10,197 bases of DNA, taken from the NCBI GenBank assembly GCA_900618425.1, contig UZAN01046335.1, positions 19,234-29,430 of the forward strand, in the 5' to 3' direction. The notes beneath the pieces are model-generated. The model had not been told where the DNA came from and did no database searches. It worked only from the letters and a program-made list of their open reading frames with translations. The position numbers were made by a program, and so were the translations under genes. The stretch's first letter is position 1. Each line of letters begins with the position of its first letter. This DNA is from Echinostoma caproni. Lineage: Eukaryota; Platyhelminthes; Trematoda; Plagiorchiida; Echinostomatidae. Of the stretch, positions 7,748-10,197 are shown in pieces.

Positions 7748-8302
7748 CTGTAAGCACCAAACATGATAGGAGAAGATGGCGTAGATTGTGGTAGGATGTA
7801 AAGCACGCCAATCAAACACAGCATATGGATTGATTTTGAAGAGACTATCAATCCCATCGCTTTGCTCGAACAGAGGTTGCAATACAGCAGAATTTTTAGC
7901 CGTAACAGTTACCAGGACACGATACAAACGTGCCAAAAGTCGTGTCGGGATCTCATACATGGTGCGGAACAGATTCAAATTGAACCGCAACACGGCTGCC
8001 AATTGCAGAGCCAAGGCATCAAGAATCTTGGACTTTTTATAGGGTGGCTCGGTCTCGGAACCCTCTAAACTAGCCGGAGTCTCCGTAGCCCTGCGTGACT
8101 CGTTCGATGCGTTCAGCTCCGAGGCAGGTGCATCAGCCCGGTTGTTCGCCGCGAATGCCTTGCGGTCGGCTAGCTCAGCTTGAGACAGAAACTGCTTTAG
8201 CAGAGATAGCTTTGTTTCCAGCGGTATTTCCTGTATATCAGTGAGCAATTGCGTCGGTTGGACGAGGTAAAATAGCCAATTCTTTTCACACGAATTAGTC
8301 AT
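7748..8302 (-). CDS. INTS8: Integrator complex subunit 8, exon 1 (start codon to first intron)
   Basis: INTS8 is a subunit of the nuclear Integrator complex. With INTS5 it anchors PP2A to RNA polymerase II, helping attenuate transcription and process snRNAs. This exon encodes residues 1-185. Start: the ATG at 8302 has an in-frame TGA (8317-8315) upstream, and the homology begins only a few residues in. NWLFYLVQPTQLL (residues 8-20) matches the human segment CWFEFLLEESLL, which contains the WFEF motif reported to dock PP2A; here it is WLFY. Residues 45-88 form a polar low-complexity linker. KKSKILDALALQLAAVLRFNL (from residue 89) matches KRNRILKLLALKVAAHLKWDL. WRALHPTTIYAIFSYHVW (from residue 165) matches LATLPPTTAMAVLLYNRW. 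The donor is TTACAG|GTTGGT. The ATG context is weak (C at -3). Usual INTS8 is about 1000 residues, so only the first part is here. Confidence 0.9.
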
Positions 8303-8345
8303 GAGGTGATTCCGTCACTTGAAAAGATAGGCGTAAAGGATAAAT
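8303..8345 (-). promoter_or_regulatory. Probable 3' splice acceptor just upstream of the INTS8 start (5'-UTR intron or trans-splice site)
   Basis: Read on the minus strand, a pyrimidine-rich run (8344-8322: TTTATCC, then TTTACGCCTATCTTTTC) ends in AAG at 8320-8318. That leaves a 15-nt leader before the ATG. A branch-point-like CTAAT lies about 75 nt upstream. Flatworms use spliced-leader trans-splicing for many genes, so this could receive a leader. It could equally be the end of an ordinary 5'-UTR intron. The first triplet after the AG is TGA, in frame with the INTS8 start, so a leader-supplied AUG joined in that frame could not extend the protein. Confidence 0.45.
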
Positions 8346-8563
8346 ATTGGAATAAAAACATCATATTTGATATTCAAATGAGTATATTAGAACTATCAAT
8401 AACATAAGCGAAAAACAAACAGACCGTAAAAGAATAGCACAAGTGACTTTTATCACGAACCATATCTCTCGGCGTCTCTAGCCAACGACAATCTATATCC
8501 ATTGAGCACCAGGCTAGAAGGTAAACAGCATAAAACGAAGCTAATATTGAAGCTAACTTCTTC
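8346..8563 (-). other. INTS8 upstream region with a 63-codon hydrophobic reading frame
   Basis: About 220 bp lie between the INTS8 acceptor and the gypsy remnant. On the minus strand an ATG at 8565 opens a 63-codon frame starting MKKLASILASFYAVYLLAWC. It has the basic N-terminus and hydrophobic core of a signal peptide, then four further hydrophobic or cysteine-bearing stretches, and stops at 8374. I know no family for it. It could be a chance frame or an upstream ORF of INTS8. Its ATG touches the edge of the transposon remnant, which weakens the case for a real gene. I see no clear TATA box or initiator. Confidence 0.25.
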
Positions 8564-9258
8564 ATGTTTTCTCGACATGGGAATGCTGATGCGCTGTCAC
8601 GACGGCCGTACAGAGCCTACGGCGACTATCCATTTTGCAACACAACTATCGCCGCCATCACGCTCGACACACCCCAGTCCGCCCAGTGGACCGCAGCTCA
8701 GTCGAACGACCCCGACCTGCGAGTGGTCTACGACCATCTCCACCGGGACTCACGACGACCAACAGCGCAGGACATGGCTGGAAGCAGTTACCCCGCTAAG
8801 CGCATGTGGGCAATGTGGCTCAGCCTACAGCTGGTGAACGGGGTTCTTATGTATCAGGACGGACCCGCCTACACGCGACGCATCATCGCCCCGAACGGTT
8901 GTGCAACTCCCTTCATATACCGCTTACAGTCCAGCGTCCAGCGAGGGTACCGACTGGCCATAATATAATTGCAAGCGGCCCAACGATTTCAGAAGGCATA
9001 CTTGTACTGCCCTGCAACTCAAGAAGGGTATCTGTCCGGTGAGCGAGTTTGGTTGTTAGAGCCCACAGCCCCAGGTGGTATCCCGAGTAAACTACATTGG
9101 CAATGCAAAGGACCACTTGTGGTACAGATAGTCTGACAACCGTTCGATTAGCCCTGCCCAGCAGCCCTCAGGGGTACAATGTTTTACATATCAACCGACC
9201 CAAACCGGCCACCGACAGAGTTGAGAACAGTGCCATTATACTAGGGTGGCGTTTTTAA
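8564..9258 (+). pseudogene. Gypsy pol 3' end: RNase H/integrase linker fused to integrase C-terminus
   Basis: GNADALSRRP (8579-8608) is the signature found where RNase H ends in Ty3/gypsy pol. Next comes the usual linker (NDPDLRVVYDHL, then RRPTAQDMAGSS and GVLMYQDGPAYTRRIIAP). At about 8890-8915 the expected HHCC zinc finger and DDE catalytic core of integrase are absent. The text jumps to LQSSVQRGYRLA and, after an in-frame TAA (8966-8968), to AAQRFQKAYLYC. GERVWLLEPTAPGGIPSKLHW and KGPLVV then follow, which is the GPY/F-type C-terminal module. A TGA at 9134-9136 ends that frame. A shift near 9125-9133 leads into a second frame (VRLALPSSPQGYNVLHINRP), ending at TAA 9256-9258. At least a one-kilobase-class deletion, one stop and one frameshift make this non-functional. 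Confidence 0.85.
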
Positions 9259-9363
9259 GGCATCTGAGTCGAATTACAGCCCTAACGACATGGCTTCTTA
9301 CGGCTTGCCTTGCAGATCTGAAAGACCCTTCCCGACAGAACATAAATGATGCCATTCATTATT

Positions 9364-9384
9364 AGAAGAGAGACAGGAGAGGAG
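9364..9384 (+). other. Candidate polypurine tract of the gypsy element, followed by possible LTR start
   Basis: Nineteen of 21 bases are purines or fit a broken purine run (AGAAGAGAGACAGGAGAGGAG has a single C). It lies about 105 bp after the pol stop, on the element's sense strand. TGTTG at 9386 is the kind of TG start expected for an LTR, directly next to the tract. This is the expected place for plus-strand DNA priming. Without a second LTR copy the call cannot be confirmed here. Confidence 0.45.
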
Positions 9385-9385
9385 T

Positions 9386-10197
9386 TGTTGCTCTGACTAA
9401 CTCCCTTTCCTTACGCATTTTTCCTGCCTGATTCTCGAGGGAATCGGATGTCCGCTTTGTCCCGCGTTGCCCTTTTGTGTGCAAGACTTGAGCTCTCGGA
9501 GTTCCTCAATTCGCGTCGTGACCTCGTTCTCTCCAGTGAGACATGCACACGATTCGCAATCAGATCAAAATGACCGCACTACGGCTAAGCATTACAGTGC
9601 CACTTGATATTTAACTGTTATATTATTGGCTCGTGTGTGCACCAGGATGCCCCCCGTGAACGGATTCACCAGACAACAGCAAATGGGCCCAGTCTAGGTG
9701 TGGGCTGGAACCGTCGACAGACAGGAGGTTCTCCGTGGAGAAGGTGAACTGACAATCTGAAAGAGAAGAAAATGCAGACATCGTGAACCAAAAGGTCTAG
9801 TGAGACATGAACACGAACCACACTCAAACGGAATGGCAAGCTGCCAGGGTCGTTAGATCACACATTTATACTAGGCTATGTCCATTTCGTGCTCTTTGGC
9901 CTTGAAAGTTTAATTCAGTTCAGTTCAGGTCGGGTCAGGTTGCACAGGACTGAATATGGCCACGGCCAATCGCGCGTCCAGAATTCCTTCGATGGTATGT
10001 TCACTGAGTGGGCACCCAACACTGCTGAAATGAAAATGAGAAATAGGATCTCATCTCACCAATTTGGCGAGTGAATTGTTAGACGTGAGCGTTCCATTAC
10101 GTGCACCAGTGAAAAAGGGCAATGACATCCTAAACAGTTGGCACACCTACACTCGTCTACACTGCCAGTGATGGGAATAGTTCTACCCATCGCTTGT
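9386..10197. other. Right flank: possible LTR remnant, then unassigned sequence
   Basis: The first 200 bp or so may be the 3' LTR of the gypsy copy, but no CA end with duplication could be fixed. Beyond about 9600 I find no coding match on either strand. A 61-codon plus-strand frame (9889-10074) has no recognisable domain. A small imprecise pentamer-like run of TTCAG/TCAGG occurs at 9912-9938, within a short ATTCAGT...ACTGAAT inverted pair. I see nothing else in this stretch. Confidence 0.4.

Larger units (their letters stand above)
8564..9600 (+). mobile_element. Ty3/gypsy-type LTR retrotransposon remnant
   Basis: A polyprotein fragment starts abruptly at the RNase H/integrase linker and runs to the integrase C-terminus. 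A purine-rich tract (9364-9384) and a TGTTG (9386-9390) suggest the start of a 3' LTR. The gag, protease, reverse transcriptase and almost all of RNase H are missing on the left, and the integrase core is deleted inside. I could not find the LTR 3' end or a matching 5' LTR, so the right limit is approximate. The element is divergent from INTS8, starting about 260 bp from its ATG. Confidence 0.75.

Noticed and set aside
9912..9954. TTCAG/TCAGG short repeats with an ATTCAGT...ACTGAAT inverted pair
   Set aside because: Only a 7-bp stem and imprecise repeats; expected by chance in 10 kb.
1..10197. CRISPR array, bacterial operon, phage or defence system
   Set aside because: The window is intron-bearing eukaryotic DNA with animal retrotransposons. 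The only tandem repeats are microsatellites without spacers.

Overview
The window is animal nuclear DNA, most likely from a parasitic flatworm (a digenean fluke such as Fasciola, Paragonimus or Opisthorchis). No organism-specific marker is visible. The assignment rests on a split gene with one tiny and several multi-kilobase introns, and on decayed jockey/CR1-type LINE and Ty3/gypsy copies of the kind that fill fluke genomes. One ambiguous base (n) lies at 5127.

The only host gene I can support is on the minus strand: the 5' half of INTS8, an Integrator complex subunit. Four exons are readable, in transcript order 8302-7748, 7695-7231, 5053-4481 and 1396-1016. Together they encode about 658 residues, and every junction is phase 0. 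The rest of the gene must continue beyond the left edge. Matches to animal INTS8 include the N-terminal PP2A-docking segment, the KKSKILDALALQLAAVLRF block, the HPTT helix and the CNTIERL block that spans exons 3 and 4.

The introns hold most of the other content. Intron 1 is 52 bp. Intron 2 (about 2.2 kb) carries a TATC/GATA array of about 630 bp and a 358-bp foldback element with arms of about 115 bp. Intron 3 (about 3.1 kb) carries a 5'-truncated, frameshifted non-LTR retrotransposon in antisense to the gene. Intron 4, cut by the window edge, has an alternating purine-pyrimidine/CA tract and a tRNA-like repeat.

Upstream of INTS8, from about 8564 rightwards on the plus strand, lies a broken Ty3/gypsy polyprotein. 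The integrase catalytic core has been deleted, joining the RNase H/integrase linker to the integrase C-terminus. A likely polypurine tract and a possible LTR start follow. The right-hand end (about 9.6-10.2 kb) holds nothing I recognise.

I found no convincing new multi-gene system. The points most worth checking are the divergent PP2A-docking motif in INTS8, a splice acceptor just upstream of its start codon, and the intronic foldback that would be transcribed as a long hairpin.
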